This document shows, piece after piece, positions 1 to 6,147 of a DNA stretch of 7,561 nt. Below the pieces are notes generated by a model. That model made no database searches and was not told where the DNA came from. It was given only the letters and a program-made list of their open reading frames with translations. A program made the translations under genes and the position numbers. The stretch comes from Anaerolineales bacterium. Lineage in GTDB: Bacteria > Chloroflexota > Anaerolineae > Anaerolineales > DRMV01. The stretch is from NCBI GenBank assembly GCA_026991215.1, contig JALXBY010000076.1, forward strand, positions 1 to 7,561, written 5' to 3'. How positions within the stretch are numbered: the first letter of the stretch is position 1; every line of letters starts with the position of its first letter.

Positions 1-178
1 CCTGACCCTGGCCCGGGAGTACGCCCGGCGCCTGGGCGGGGATATCACCGTGAAAAGTGAGGTGGGCAGGGGAAGCGTGTTCACCGTGCGGCTGCCTCGC
101 TATCTCGCAGAAGAAACCGCTGCCCAGGCCCAACACCCCAAGGGCGAACCCTCTTCGGCCAGGCCCTATTTCACGTAG
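1..178 (+). CDS. Sensor histidine kinase, C-terminal end of the ATPase domain (partial)
   Basis: Only the last 58 codons are present; the reading frame starts at base 2 and stops with TAG at 176-178. The visible protein reads as the end of a HATPase_c domain. A helix (LTLAREYARRLGG) is followed by the strand-turn-strand DITVKSEVGRGSVFTVRLP, which holds the GxGSxFxxxLP signature that ends the ATP-binding domain of histidine kinases. In that family this domain phosphorylates a conserved His and passes the phosphate to a response regulator. The N, G1 and F boxes, the phosphoacceptor His and any sensor domain lie outside the window, so the signal cannot be inferred. After the domain there is a tail of about 25 residues rich in Ala, Pro and Gln with no recognisable motif. 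The next gene begins about 28 bp downstream on the same strand, so the two may be co-transcribed. The family call is firm; the specific kinase is unknown. Confidence 0.85.
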   Translation, partial: LTLAREYARRLGGDITVKSEVGRGSVFTVRLPRYLAEETAAQAQHPKGEPSSARPYFT

Positions 179-182
179 GCGT

Positions 183-197
183 TCCGGGAAACCCGGA
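183..197 (+). other. Small perfect inverted repeat in the kinase/LysM intercistronic gap
   Basis: TCCGGG (183-188), AAA loop (189-191), CCCGGA (192-197): a perfect 6-bp GC-rich stem directly after the kinase stop codon and about 10 bp before the next start. There is no T tract, so it does not look like a classical intrinsic terminator. It could be a weak attenuator or mRNA-processing hairpin, or chance in GC-rich DNA. Confidence 0.35.
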
Positions 198-206
198 CCG
201 GACCCC

Positions 207-1820
207 ATGCAAGACCCCATGGAACCAGGCCCCCCAATGCAGCGCATAAGACGACGCCTCCTGGGTTGGCTCGCCGGCCTGTGGGCTGCGGCCGCGCTCT
301 TCTTGCTGGCCATGGGCTGGTGGCAGGAACAGGGTCGGTGGTGGCAGCCCCTCGCAACCCCCATGCCCCGCGTGGACCTGGGGGCATGGCGGCTTCCGGC
401 GTGGCAGCCCCCAGCGGAGGAACCCGAACCGGCTACGGCCCCGGAAGCCGCGGCGGTCCCCATCGCCAACACGGGCAAGGACGCGGCGCCACCTGCCCCC
501 GCGCCCCAATGGGTGACCTACGAAACCCAGGCCGGGGATACCCTCAATGCGCTGGCCGCCCGCTTCGACGTCCGGGTCGAGGACATCCAGGGCGCCGAAG
601 GCGCTTCCCCCAACGCCCTGCTTGCCCCGGGCCAGACCTTGCGCATCCCCTTCACCCCACGGACCACCACGCCCGCGGAACGCCTGTTCCCGGATAGCGA
701 GGTCGTGGCCTCGCCCTCTTCCGTGGGCTTCGACATCCAGGCCTTCGTGAACCAGGCCGGCGGGTACCTCCAGGGCTACACCCAGTACCTGCCTTCCCCC
801 GGCACCCTCAAGGGATGGCAGGTGGTCCGCTACGCCGCGCGCAACTACGCCATCAACCCCCGCCTGCTCCTGGCCCTGCTGGAGTTCCAGGGCGGCTGGG
901 TAAGCGGCTTCCCGGACGAGGCCCGGCAGACGTACCCCCTGGGGTATACCCGCCTCCCCGAAGGGGACCTGTACCGCCAGTTGCGGGCCGCGGCCGAGGA
1001 CCTGTCCTACGGTTACTACGGCTGGCGGGAGGGACGGCTGACCCGGCTCCGCTTCCCCGATGGCCAGGAACTTTACCTGGCCCCTACCCTCAACGCGGGC
1101 ACCGTGGCCTTGATGTACTACTTCTCCCGGCATTACCCCCTGGAACAGTGGCAGCAGGTGCTGGACCCCGAGGCCGAGGATGGCTTCCTGGCCTTCTATG
1201 CCCGCTGGTTCGGCGACCCCTGGGAACGGGCGGCCAAAGTGGAACCCCTGTACCCGCCCGATTTGCGCCAACCGGAGATGATTCTCCCCTTTTCCCGGGG
1301 CGCGCGCTGGTACCTGACCTCAGGTCCCCACGGCGGCTACGGCGAGAAAGGGGCCTGGGCCGCGCTGGACTTCGCGCCCTTAGGCAGCCCGGGGTGTTAC
1401 ACCTCGCCGGCCTGGGTGCTGGCCGCGGCCTCGGGCCTGGTGGTGCGTTCGGAAAAAGGCATCGTGGTGGTGGACCTGGACGCGGACGGCCATGAAGAGA
1501 CCGGCTGGGTCCTCTTCTACCTGCACGTGGCCACGCAGGACCGGGTCCCGGCCGGGACCTTCGTGAACCGGGGGGACTTGATTGGGCATCCTTCCTGCGA
1601 AGGCGGCCGGGCCACGGGCACCCACGTGCACATCGCCCGGCGCTTCAATGGGGAATGGATGGCCGCGGGCGGTCCCGTGCCCTTCAACCTGGGCGGCTGG
1701 ATTGCCTACAGCACCGGCGCGTACCGCCGGGGCTACCTGGAACGGGACGGCCAGCGGGTGATTGCCTCCATGTATGGTGGGGCTAAGGCCCAAATCATCC
1801 GGGGGGAAAACGACCCGTAA
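207..1820 (+). CDS. Membrane-anchored cell-wall protein: LysM, lysozyme-like and M23-like domains
   Basis: The protein is 537 aa from the ATG at 207. ATGs at 219 and 237 are also possible, and none has a clear ribosome-binding site. A basic RIRRR stretch precedes a hydrophobic segment at about residues 19-38, a signal anchor or signal peptide. A Pro/Ala-rich linker leads to a LysM domain (about 102-148, with AGDTLNALAARFDV and LLAPGQTLRIP), which binds peptidoglycan glycan. The middle region (about 175-345) contains INPRLLLALLEFQGGWV with Glu226, and LNAGTVALMYYF. It resembles a lysozyme/transglycosylase fold, by inference only. The C-terminal part (about 357-500) resembles M23 (LytM) endopeptidases: His440 in the YLH motif and His473/His475 in GTHVHI are present, but the HxxxD motif reads WAALD (Trp384, Asp388), so one zinc ligand is missing. 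A DxDxDG loop lies at 423-428. The gene probably acts in envelope remodelling or as a wall-binding scaffold. Its stop codon lies 5 bp from that of the opposing gene. Confidence 0.82.
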   Translation: MQDPMEPGPPMQRIRRRLLGWLAGLWAAAALFLLAMGWWQEQGRWWQPLATPMPRVDLGAWRLPAWQPPAEEPEPATAPEAAAVPIANTGKDAAPPAPAPQWVTYETQAGDTLNALAARFDVRVEDIQGAEGASPNALLAPGQTLRIPFTPRTTTPAERLFPDSEVVASPSSVGFDIQAFVNQAGGYLQGYTQYLPSPGTLKGWQVVRYAARNYAINPRLLLALLEFQGGWVSGFPDEARQTYPLGYTRLPEGDLYRQLRAAAEDLSYGYYGWREGRLTRLRFPDGQELYLAPTLNAGTVALMYYFSRHYPLEQWQQVLDPEAEDGFLAFYARWFGDPWERAAKVEPLYPPDLRQPEMILPFSRGARWYLTSGPHGGYGEKGAWAALDFAPLGSPGCYTSPAWVLAAASGLVVRSEKGIVVVDLDADGHEETGWVLFYLHVATQDRVPAGTFVNRGDLIGHPSCEGGRATGTHVHIARRFNGEWMAAGGPVPFNLGGWIAYSTGAYRRGYLERDGQRVIASMYGGAKAQIIRGENDP

Positions 1821-1825
1821 CAGGG

Positions 1826-2716
1826 TTACCCCTGCCCAGGAACCGGTGCCCTTTCCTCCAACCCCACCAACCGGACGCTGACCTCCCACAGCCGACGGGC
1901 CAGGTCGGTATCGTAGGAGGCCGGCGAGGAGCGCACGGGCCGGCGTTTGATGAAGTACTTCCCCGTGACGCTGGCCACTTCGGGCGACGCGGCCAGGTAG
2001 ACGATGGTATCCGCGCCCTCTTCAGGGGTCAGCGCGGTCAACCGCATCCACCACCGGAGCAGCCGGTCCAGCGGGGCAAACCCCACTTTCCAGATGCGAG
2101 TGGCCACCACCCCAGGGTGCATGGCGTTGGCCGTGACGCGCGTCCCCTGCAAGCGCCGGGCCAGTTCGTAGGTGAACAACAGGTTGGCCAGTTTGGAGCG
2201 GCGATAAGCCCGGAGCAGGTTGTACCCTCGCGCCATAGCCAGGTCGTCCAGGTCGAGATGGCCCCGCCGGTGGGCCTCGGAAGCCACGTTGATGATGCGG
2301 CCCTGTTCCGCCGCGAGGAGCGGCTCCAGAAGGAGATGGGTCAACAGGAAGGGGGCCAGATGGTTGACCAGAAAGGTCTTTTCTACCCCGTAAGGTTCCA
2401 CCACCTCCCACTTGGGGAAGACCGTGCCCGCGTTGTTGACCAGAACATCGAGGACAGGGAAACGGGAACGCACGGCCTGGGCCAGGCTGCGCACCTGGTC
2501 CAGGTCCGCGAAGTCGGCCCAGAAGGGGTGGATTTCTGGGTTCCCGGTGCGGTTCCGAAGTTCCCGGGCCGCGGCTTCGGCTCTGGGCTGGTTCCGGCCC
2601 ACCAGGAGCACGGTGGCCCCTAAGCGGGCCAGGGCCTCGGCCGCGGCCTTGCCAATGCCTGAGGTCGCGCCCGTAATCAGGCACACTTTGCCATGCATGG
2701 GGGGGAATTCGGGCAT
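1826..2716 (-). CDS. Short-chain dehydrogenase/reductase (SDR), retinol-dehydrogenase-like
   Basis: The protein is 296 aa with a complete classical SDR core. The Rossmann glycine motif TGATSGIG lies at residues 15-22, and Arg41 just after the second strand suggests NADP(H) preference. The other landmarks are Asp68, NNAG at 94-97, Asn118, catalytic Ser146, Tyr171-x3-Lys175 (YRRSK) and the HPG motif at 200-202. Length and motifs fit the RDH/WW-domain-oxidoreductase-like branch of SDRs, which reduce or oxidise carbonyl and alcohol groups; the substrate cannot be read from sequence. There is no signal peptide, so it is cytoplasmic. The start at 2716 is supported by GGAGAGG 6 nt upstream. An internal Met at residue 7 is a less likely start. 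The gene converges with the LysM gene, and its 5' flank is a heptamer repeat array with no recognisable promoter. It may be read through from the molybdoenzyme gene upstream on the same strand. Confidence 0.92.
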   Translation of the reverse strand: MPEFPPMHGKVCLITGATSGIGKAAAEALARLGATVLLVGRNQPRAEAAARELRNRTGNPEIHPFWADFADLDQVRSLAQAVRSRFPVLDVLVNNAGTVFPKWEVVEPYGVEKTFLVNHLAPFLLTHLLLEPLLAAEQGRIINVASEAHRRGHLDLDDLAMARGYNLLRAYRRSKLANLLFTYELARRLQGTRVTANAMHPGVVATRIWKVGFAPLDRLLRWWMRLTALTPEEGADTIVYLAASPEVASVTGKYFIKRRPVRSSPASYDTDLARRLWEVSVRLVGLEERAPVPGQG

Positions 2717-2722
2717 TGTTGT

Positions 2723-2729
2723 CCTCTCC
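2723..2729 (-). promoter_or_regulatory. Ribosome-binding site of the SDR gene
   Basis: GGAGAGG on the minus strand, 6 nt before the ATG at 2716. It decides the start over the internal Met7. The heptamer array begins 1 bp further upstream, so the array fills the 5' leader right up to the ribosome-binding site. Confidence 0.75.
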
Positions 2730-2730
2730 G

Positions 2731-2806
2731 GCAGTTAGCGGATAGCGGTAGCGGTTAGCGGTTAGCGGTTAGCGGTTGGCAGTTAGCAGTTAGCGGTTAG
2801 CAGTGA
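2731..2806 (+). repeat. Heptamer array A, consensus GCGGTTA / GCAGTTA
   Basis: Eleven consecutive units run from 2731 to 2806 in 7-bp register, apart from one 6-bp unit (2745-2750). Three are identical GCGGTTA copies in a row (2751-2771), suggesting recent expansion or homogenisation. The others differ mainly by A/G at position 3 (GCAGTTA at 2731, 2779, 2786) and at the last bases. The G-rich strand reads rightwards, antisense to the SDR gene that it abuts. It faces array B, of opposite orientation, across a 9-bp spacer. No promoter-like hexamers are visible within it. Confidence 0.93.
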
Positions 2807-2815
2807 GAAGATGGC

Positions 2816-2899
2816 CACCTGCCCATTGCGGACTGCGCACAGCGGACCGCGGCCTGCCGCCCGCCGACTGCCGACCGCAGACCGCCGACCGCAGACCGC
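2816..2899 (-). repeat. Heptamer array B, consensus GCGGTCN, inverted relative to array A
   Basis: Read on the minus strand from 2899 to 2816, the sequence divides into twelve uninterrupted 7-bp units. The first are GCGGTCT, GCGGTCG, GCGGTCT, GCGGTCG, GCAGTCG, and the units become more degenerate towards 2816 (for example GCAATGG, GCAGGTG). All begin with GC. The array starts 7 bp beyond the stop codon of the molybdoenzyme gene and lies in its sense orientation. GCGGTT of array A can pair with GACCGC of array B through one G-U pair, so an RNA spanning both could form a long imperfect hairpin. Arrays A and B take up about 160 of the 190 bp between the two genes. Confidence 0.9.
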
Positions 2900-2906
2900 T
2901 CCTCCC

Positions 2907-3539
2907 CTACCCCCACTGCACCCGCTGCTCTTTCCAGACATCGGCCTCGTTGTGATACCCGGCCCGTTCCCAGAAGCCCAGGCGGTCGTGTTGGGTGAAC
3001 TCCAGGCCCTGGAGCCACTTGGCGCCTTTCCAGAAATAGGTGACCTTGAGGTCCTCCCGCCCCGGAATCGCGCCGATGACCCCGCGGACCGGGAAGCCGT
3101 GTTCGGGCGTCAGGGGTTCTCCGTTGTAATGGGTGGCCAGGAGGAAGTTCTCCTGCAGGGCCACCTCTAAGGGCAGGTTGGCGGTAAAGCCAAAGGCCGC
3201 GTGCTGAATCACGTACCGGGCCGTGGGCTTGAGCCGCAGCAGCCCCGCGTCCACCAGGTCCCGCAGGGCCACACCTTCCCAGACGGTATCGAACTTGCTC
3301 CACCGGGTCACACAGTGGATGTCCATGACCACCCGGCGGCGGGGAAGTTGCAGGAATTCAGCCCAGGAAAGGCGCAGGGGTTCCTCGACCTCACCCCAGA
3401 TGAGAAAAGTCCAGGTTTCGGGATGGAATTCGGGCACCGGCCCGTAGTGCAACACCGGGAACCGCCGGGTCAGGGCCTGGCCCGGCGGGAGGCGGCCTTC
3501 CTGACGCATCCGGGCTTCTTGCTGGAACCGCTCGAACAT
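2907..3539 (-). CDS. Sulfite-oxidase-family molybdopterin-dependent oxidoreductase, cytoplasmic type
   Basis: The protein is 210 aa. It shows the oxidoreductase molybdopterin-binding fold of the sulfite oxidase family: an HYGPVP stretch at residues 31-36, and Cys76 in DIHCVTRWSKFDTVWEGV, the expected cysteine ligand of molybdenum. EHGFPVRGVIG follows at 146-156, then FWKGAKWLQGLEF at 169-181, and FWERAGYHNEADVWKEQR near the C terminus, which I recognise from prokaryotic sulfite-oxidase-like proteins. It lacks the Tat signal of MsrP (YedY), the C-terminal dimerisation domain of true sulfite oxidases, and a heme domain. No MsrQ-like membrane partner is encoded nearby. It is therefore probably a cytoplasmic Moco enzyme of unknown substrate and electron partner. 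The start at 3539 follows GGAGG with 7-nt spacing. The gene is divergent from mutS2. Confidence 0.9.
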   Translation of the reverse strand: MFERFQQEARMRQEGRLPPGQALTRRFPVLHYGPVPEFHPETWTFLIWGEVEEPLRLSWAEFLQLPRRRVVMDIHCVTRWSKFDTVWEGVALRDLVDAGLLRLKPTARYVIQHAAFGFTANLPLEVALQENFLLATHYNGEPLTPEHGFPVRGVIGAIPGREDLKVTYFWKGAKWLQGLEFTQHDRLGFWERAGYHNEADVWKEQRVQWG

Positions 3540-3546
3540 GCTGACG

Positions 3547-3551
3547 CCTCC
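3547..3551 (-). promoter_or_regulatory. Ribosome-binding site of the molybdoenzyme gene
   Basis: GGAGG on the minus strand, 7 nt before the ATG at 3539. It is a canonical Shine-Dalgarno sequence and supports this start. Confidence 0.75.
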
Positions 3552-3570
3552 AGCGCAGGTTTTGGCAATG

Positions 3571-3576
3571 ATGATA
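3571..3576 (-). promoter_or_regulatory. Possible -10 element for the molybdoenzyme gene
   Basis: TATCAT on the minus strand, about 32 bp before the start codon, in one of the few AT-richer stretches of the window. No TTGACA-like -35 is found at 16-18 bp, where the sequence is already inside heptamer array C. Plausible but weak. Confidence 0.35.
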
Positions 3577-3588
3577 CCGGATTTTGGA

Positions 3589-3667
3589 GCAGTGCGCAGT
3601 CGGCGGTCGGCTGTCAGCCGTCAGCGATACGCGGTCCACGGCCCGCGCACCGCGCACTGCCCACTGC
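3589..3667. repeat. Heptamer array C, palindromic, between divergent genes
   Basis: On the plus strand seven 7-bp units run from 3589 (GCAGTGC, GCAGTCG, GCGGTCG, GCTGTCA, GCCGTCA, then GCGATAC and GCGGTCC). From the other side, the minus strand read from 3667 gives GCAGTGG, GCAGTGC, GCGGTGC, GCGGGCC. The two arms are in the same 7-bp register, and 3589-3609 can pair with 3647-3667 at 16 of 21 positions. All mismatches fall at unit positions 6 and 7, while the A/A/G pattern at position 3 agrees between the arms. The array lies between two divergent -10-like elements, so it occupies the place where both -35 regions would be. Confidence 0.9.
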
Positions 3668-3677
3668 GGATTTCCTG

Positions 3678-3683
3678 TACAAT
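3678..3683 (+). promoter_or_regulatory. Possible -10 element for mutS2
   Basis: TACAAT, 46 bp before the mutS2 ATG and just outside array C. It matches TATAAT at 5 of 6 positions. No -35 hexamer is seen at the usual distance, where the bases belong to the array. Either the promoter relies on another contact, or the array replaces the -35. Confidence 0.45.
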
Positions 3684-3719
3684 CAGAACACGTCTGGAAA
3701 CCCGTGACCAACCTGCTTT

Positions 3720-3723
3720 GGAG
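3720..3723 (+). promoter_or_regulatory. Ribosome-binding site of mutS2
   Basis: GGAG with 6-nt spacing to the ATG at 3730. It fixes the start and excludes a longer reading that would begin at 3538 and translate through array C. Confidence 0.7.
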
Positions 3724-3729
3724 TCCACC

Positions 3730-6147
3730 ATGGAACGCCGTGACCTGGAGACCCTGGATTACTTCAAGATTCTGGAACAGGTGGCCCGTTACACCCACTT
3801 TTCCCTGGGGCGGGAAAAGGTGCTGGCCCTGCGGCCCACCGCAGATCCGGACAACGTCCGCGGCCGGCTGGCCCGCACCAAAGAGGCCGCCGACTACCTG
3901 GCCCGCCACGAGGTGGACCTGACCGGCGCGGCCGACATCCGGGAGACCCTGCGGCTCGCGGCCCGGGGCCGGGTGCTTTCCCCCGCGGAACTGCTCCAGG
4001 TCAAGCGCACGGTGGGGGTGGCCGAGCGGCTGCGGCGCCAACTGATGCGGGAGGCTCGAACTTACCCCCGCCTGGCCCGCCTGGTCCGGCCCTGGCCCAC
4101 GCGCTTTGGCCTGGTGGAACTCATCGACGCGGTGCTGGACGACGAAGGTCGCGTCCGGGACCGGGCGTCCCCCCAACTGGCCTCCATCCGCCGGGCCTTG
4201 CGGGAGACCCACGCCCTGCTCCGGGAGCGCCTGGAGGCCATGATACGTTCCCCTGAGGTCCGGCCCCTGCTGCAGGAACCCCTGTACACCCTGCGGGCCG
4301 GCCGGTACGTGCTCCCCGTGCGGGCCGAACACCGCAACCAGTTCCCCGGCATCATCCACGACCAATCGGGCACCGGGGCTACCTATTTCATCGAACCCTT
4401 CGCCGTGGTGGACCTCAACAACCGCCTCCGGGACCTGGAACAGGAAGAGGAGCGGGAGGTCCGCCGCATCCTCCGGGCCCTTTCCGAGCGGGTGGGCCAG
4501 ATGGCCGAAACCCTGACCAATGTGGTCGAACGGCTGGGGGACCTGGACATGCTCTTTGCCCGGGGACGCTACGCGCTGGACGTGGACGGCGTGGTCCCCG
4601 AAATCCGACCCTTCCGCCCCGATGCCCGGCCGCCCCATCCTGGCAGCACCCTGCGGCTGTTGCAGGCCCGGCATCCTCTGATTCCCAAGGACCGGGTGGT
4701 GCCTGTGGACATCGTCCTGGAGGACGACGTCTACGTCCTGGTCATCACCGGGCCCAACACCGGTGGCAAAACCGTGACCTTGAAGACCGCGGGCCTGCTG
4801 GTGCTCATGGCCCAGACCGGCCTGCTGATTCCCGCGGCAGAAGGTTCGGCCCTCAGCGTGTTCAAGGCCGTGTATGCCGACATCGGCGACGAGCAGTCCA
4901 TCGAGCAATCCCTTTCGACGTTCTCCGCGCACATCAAGAACATCATCCGCATCCTGAACAAGGCCAACCGGTACAGCCTGGTGTTGCTGGACGAACTGGG
5001 CGCGGGCACGGACCCCCACGAAGGCGCGGCCCTGGCCCGGGCCATTCTACACGCCCTGGTACAACGCGGGGTGACCACCCTGGTGGCCACCCATTACCCC
5101 GAACTCAAGGTGTACGCCCATGCCACGCCGGGGGTGCAGAACGCGAGCATGGAATTCGACCCTGAGACCCTGCGGCCCACCTACCGTTTGCTTCTTGGCC
5201 TGCCCGGGCGCTCCAACGCGCTCATCATCGCCCGCCGCCTGGGGCTGGACCCGGCCATCCTTCGGGAAGCAGAACGCCGGTTGCGGCCCGAAGAGCGGGA
5301 CGCGGCCGCGCTGCTGGCCTCCATCCAGGCCCATGAAGCCGCGGCCCGCAAAGCCCGGGAAGAAGCCGAAGCCCTGCAGGCCCGCCTGAACGCCCAGGCC
5401 CGCGAACTGGAGGAAAGGCTGGCCCGCATCGAAGACGAGCGCCGGCGCATCCTGGAAGAAGCCCGGGCCCAGGCCCGGGAAGAACTGGAAGCCGTGCGCC
5501 GACGGCTCCGGGCCCTGGAACGCCGCTGGCAGTATGAAGGCCGGCCCGCCCAGGACCGGGACGCGCTTCGGGCCGCGCGAGAAGAAGTGGAAGCCCTGCA
5601 TCGACGGATGGACGTGCAACCTGAGGCCCCACCCCGCGAGACGCCACCGGCCCAGGAGACCCCAACGGAAGAAGCAACCCCCAGGCCGCCCGCGGAACTC
5701 GCGGCGGGCGTGGTGGTGGAGGTCCCCCGGTTGGGCCGACGGGGGGTGGTGTTGCAGGTCAACGACGACGAGGTGGAAGTGCAGATGGGCCCGTTGCGCT
5801 TCCGGCTGAACCGGGAGGAAGTGCGGCCCGTGGCCATGGCCGAAGCCCAGGTGGAAGTCCGACGACCCCACGAGACCCCTGGCTCGACGCCTTCCCCCGG
5901 CCTGGAGTGCCACCTGCGCGGCATGACCGTAGAGGACGCGCTGGAAACCCTGGAGCGTTACCTGGAACAGGCGTACCTGGCCGGCCTTCCCTGGGTGCGC
6001 ATCGTGCACGGCAAAGGCACGGGCCGCCTCCGGGAGGCCGTCCGCACTTACCTCCGGGAGCACCCCCTGGTGCTGCGCTTCCGTGGGGGCGAACCCAACG
6101 AAGGCGGCGAGGGCGTGACGATTGTCTGGTTGGAGCAGGGAGGATAG
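3730..6147 (+). CDS. mutS2: MutS2: ABC-type ATPase with C-terminal Smr domain
   Basis: The protein is 805 aa, normal for MutS2. It lacks the mismatch-recognition domain of MutS and begins directly with the core/lever region (MERRDLETLDYFKILEQV). Walker A is GPNTGGKT at residues 341-348. The signature and Walker B regions follow, with LVLLDELGAGTD at 417-428 (Asp421, Glu422) and the H-loop THY at 454-456. A long charged coiled coil (about 511-626) leads to a Pro/Thr/Glu-rich linker (about 628-657), a small beta domain resembling the KOW-like module (about 658-698), and the Smr domain (about 724-804) with HGKGTG at 760-765. The usual LDLRG of Smr reads CHLRG, so its Asp is His728. Known family roles are binding branched DNA to suppress homologous recombination, and, in Bacillus subtilis, acting on collided ribosomes. 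The stop codon TAG is part of the first unit of heptamer array D. Confidence 0.97.
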   Translation: MERRDLETLDYFKILEQVARYTHFSLGREKVLALRPTADPDNVRGRLARTKEAADYLARHEVDLTGAADIRETLRLAARGRVLSPAELLQVKRTVGVAERLRRQLMREARTYPRLARLVRPWPTRFGLVELIDAVLDDEGRVRDRASPQLASIRRALRETHALLRERLEAMIRSPEVRPLLQEPLYTLRAGRYVLPVRAEHRNQFPGIIHDQSGTGATYFIEPFAVVDLNNRLRDLEQEEEREVRRILRALSERVGQMAETLTNVVERLGDLDMLFARGRYALDVDGVVPEIRPFRPDARPPHPGSTLRLLQARHPLIPKDRVVPVDIVLEDDVYVLVITGPNTGGKTVTLKTAGLLVLMAQTGLLIPAAEGSALSVFKAVYADIGDEQSIEQSLSTFSAHIKNIIRILNKANRYSLVLLDELGAGTDPHEGAALARAILHALVQRGVTTLVATHYPELKVYAHATPGVQNASMEFDPETLRPTYRLLLGLPGRSNALIIARRLGLDPAILREAERRLRPEERDAAALLASIQAHEAAARKAREEAEALQARLNAQARELEERLARIEDERRRILEEARAQAREELEAVRRRLRALERRWQYEGRPAQDRDALRAAREEVEALHRRMDVQPEAPPRETPPAQETPTEEATPRPPAELAAGVVVEVPRLGRRGVVLQVNDDEVEVQMGPLRFRLNREEVRPVAMAEAQVEVRRPHETPGSTPSPGLECHLRGMTVEDALETLERYLEQAYLAGLPWVRIVHGKGTGRLREAVRTYLREHPLVLRFRGGEPNEGGEGVTIVWLEQGG

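Noticed and set aside
57..206. Extended N terminus of the LysM protein from the ATG at 57
   Set aside because: It overlaps the kinase coding frame, which shows a clear HATPase motif to its stop at 178. The extra 50 residues have no domain character and would place the membrane anchor far from the N terminus.
171..1271. Long minus-strand open frame across the LysM gene, and similar long minus-strand frames across mutS2 (3391-5019, 5047-6714)
   Set aside because: They are shadows of GC-rich coding sequence, Gly/Pro/Arg-rich without domains, and lie opposite genes with clear motifs.
1821..1834. Bidirectional terminator between the LysM and SDR genes (CAGGG-TTAC-CCCTG)
   Set aside because: The stem is only 5 bp, overlaps the SDR stop codon and has no T tract; likely chance.
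2731..2806. True telomere
   Set aside because: The array is internal, faces an inverted array 9 bp away and is flanked by genes on both sides. Only the polarity resembles telomeres.
2731..2899. CRISPR array
   Set aside because: The units are 7 bp with no spacers and no cas genes nearby.
2796..3303. Frameshifted minus-strand frame overlapping the molybdoenzyme gene and array B
   Set aside because: It is a shadow frame; its C-terminal part is array translation, and the 2907-3539 frame holds all family motifs.
3538..3729. Extended N terminus of MutS2 from the ATG at 3538
   Set aside because: It would translate the heptamer array. MutS2 proteins start at MERRDLETL-like sequence, and a good GGAG lies 6 nt before the ATG at 3730.
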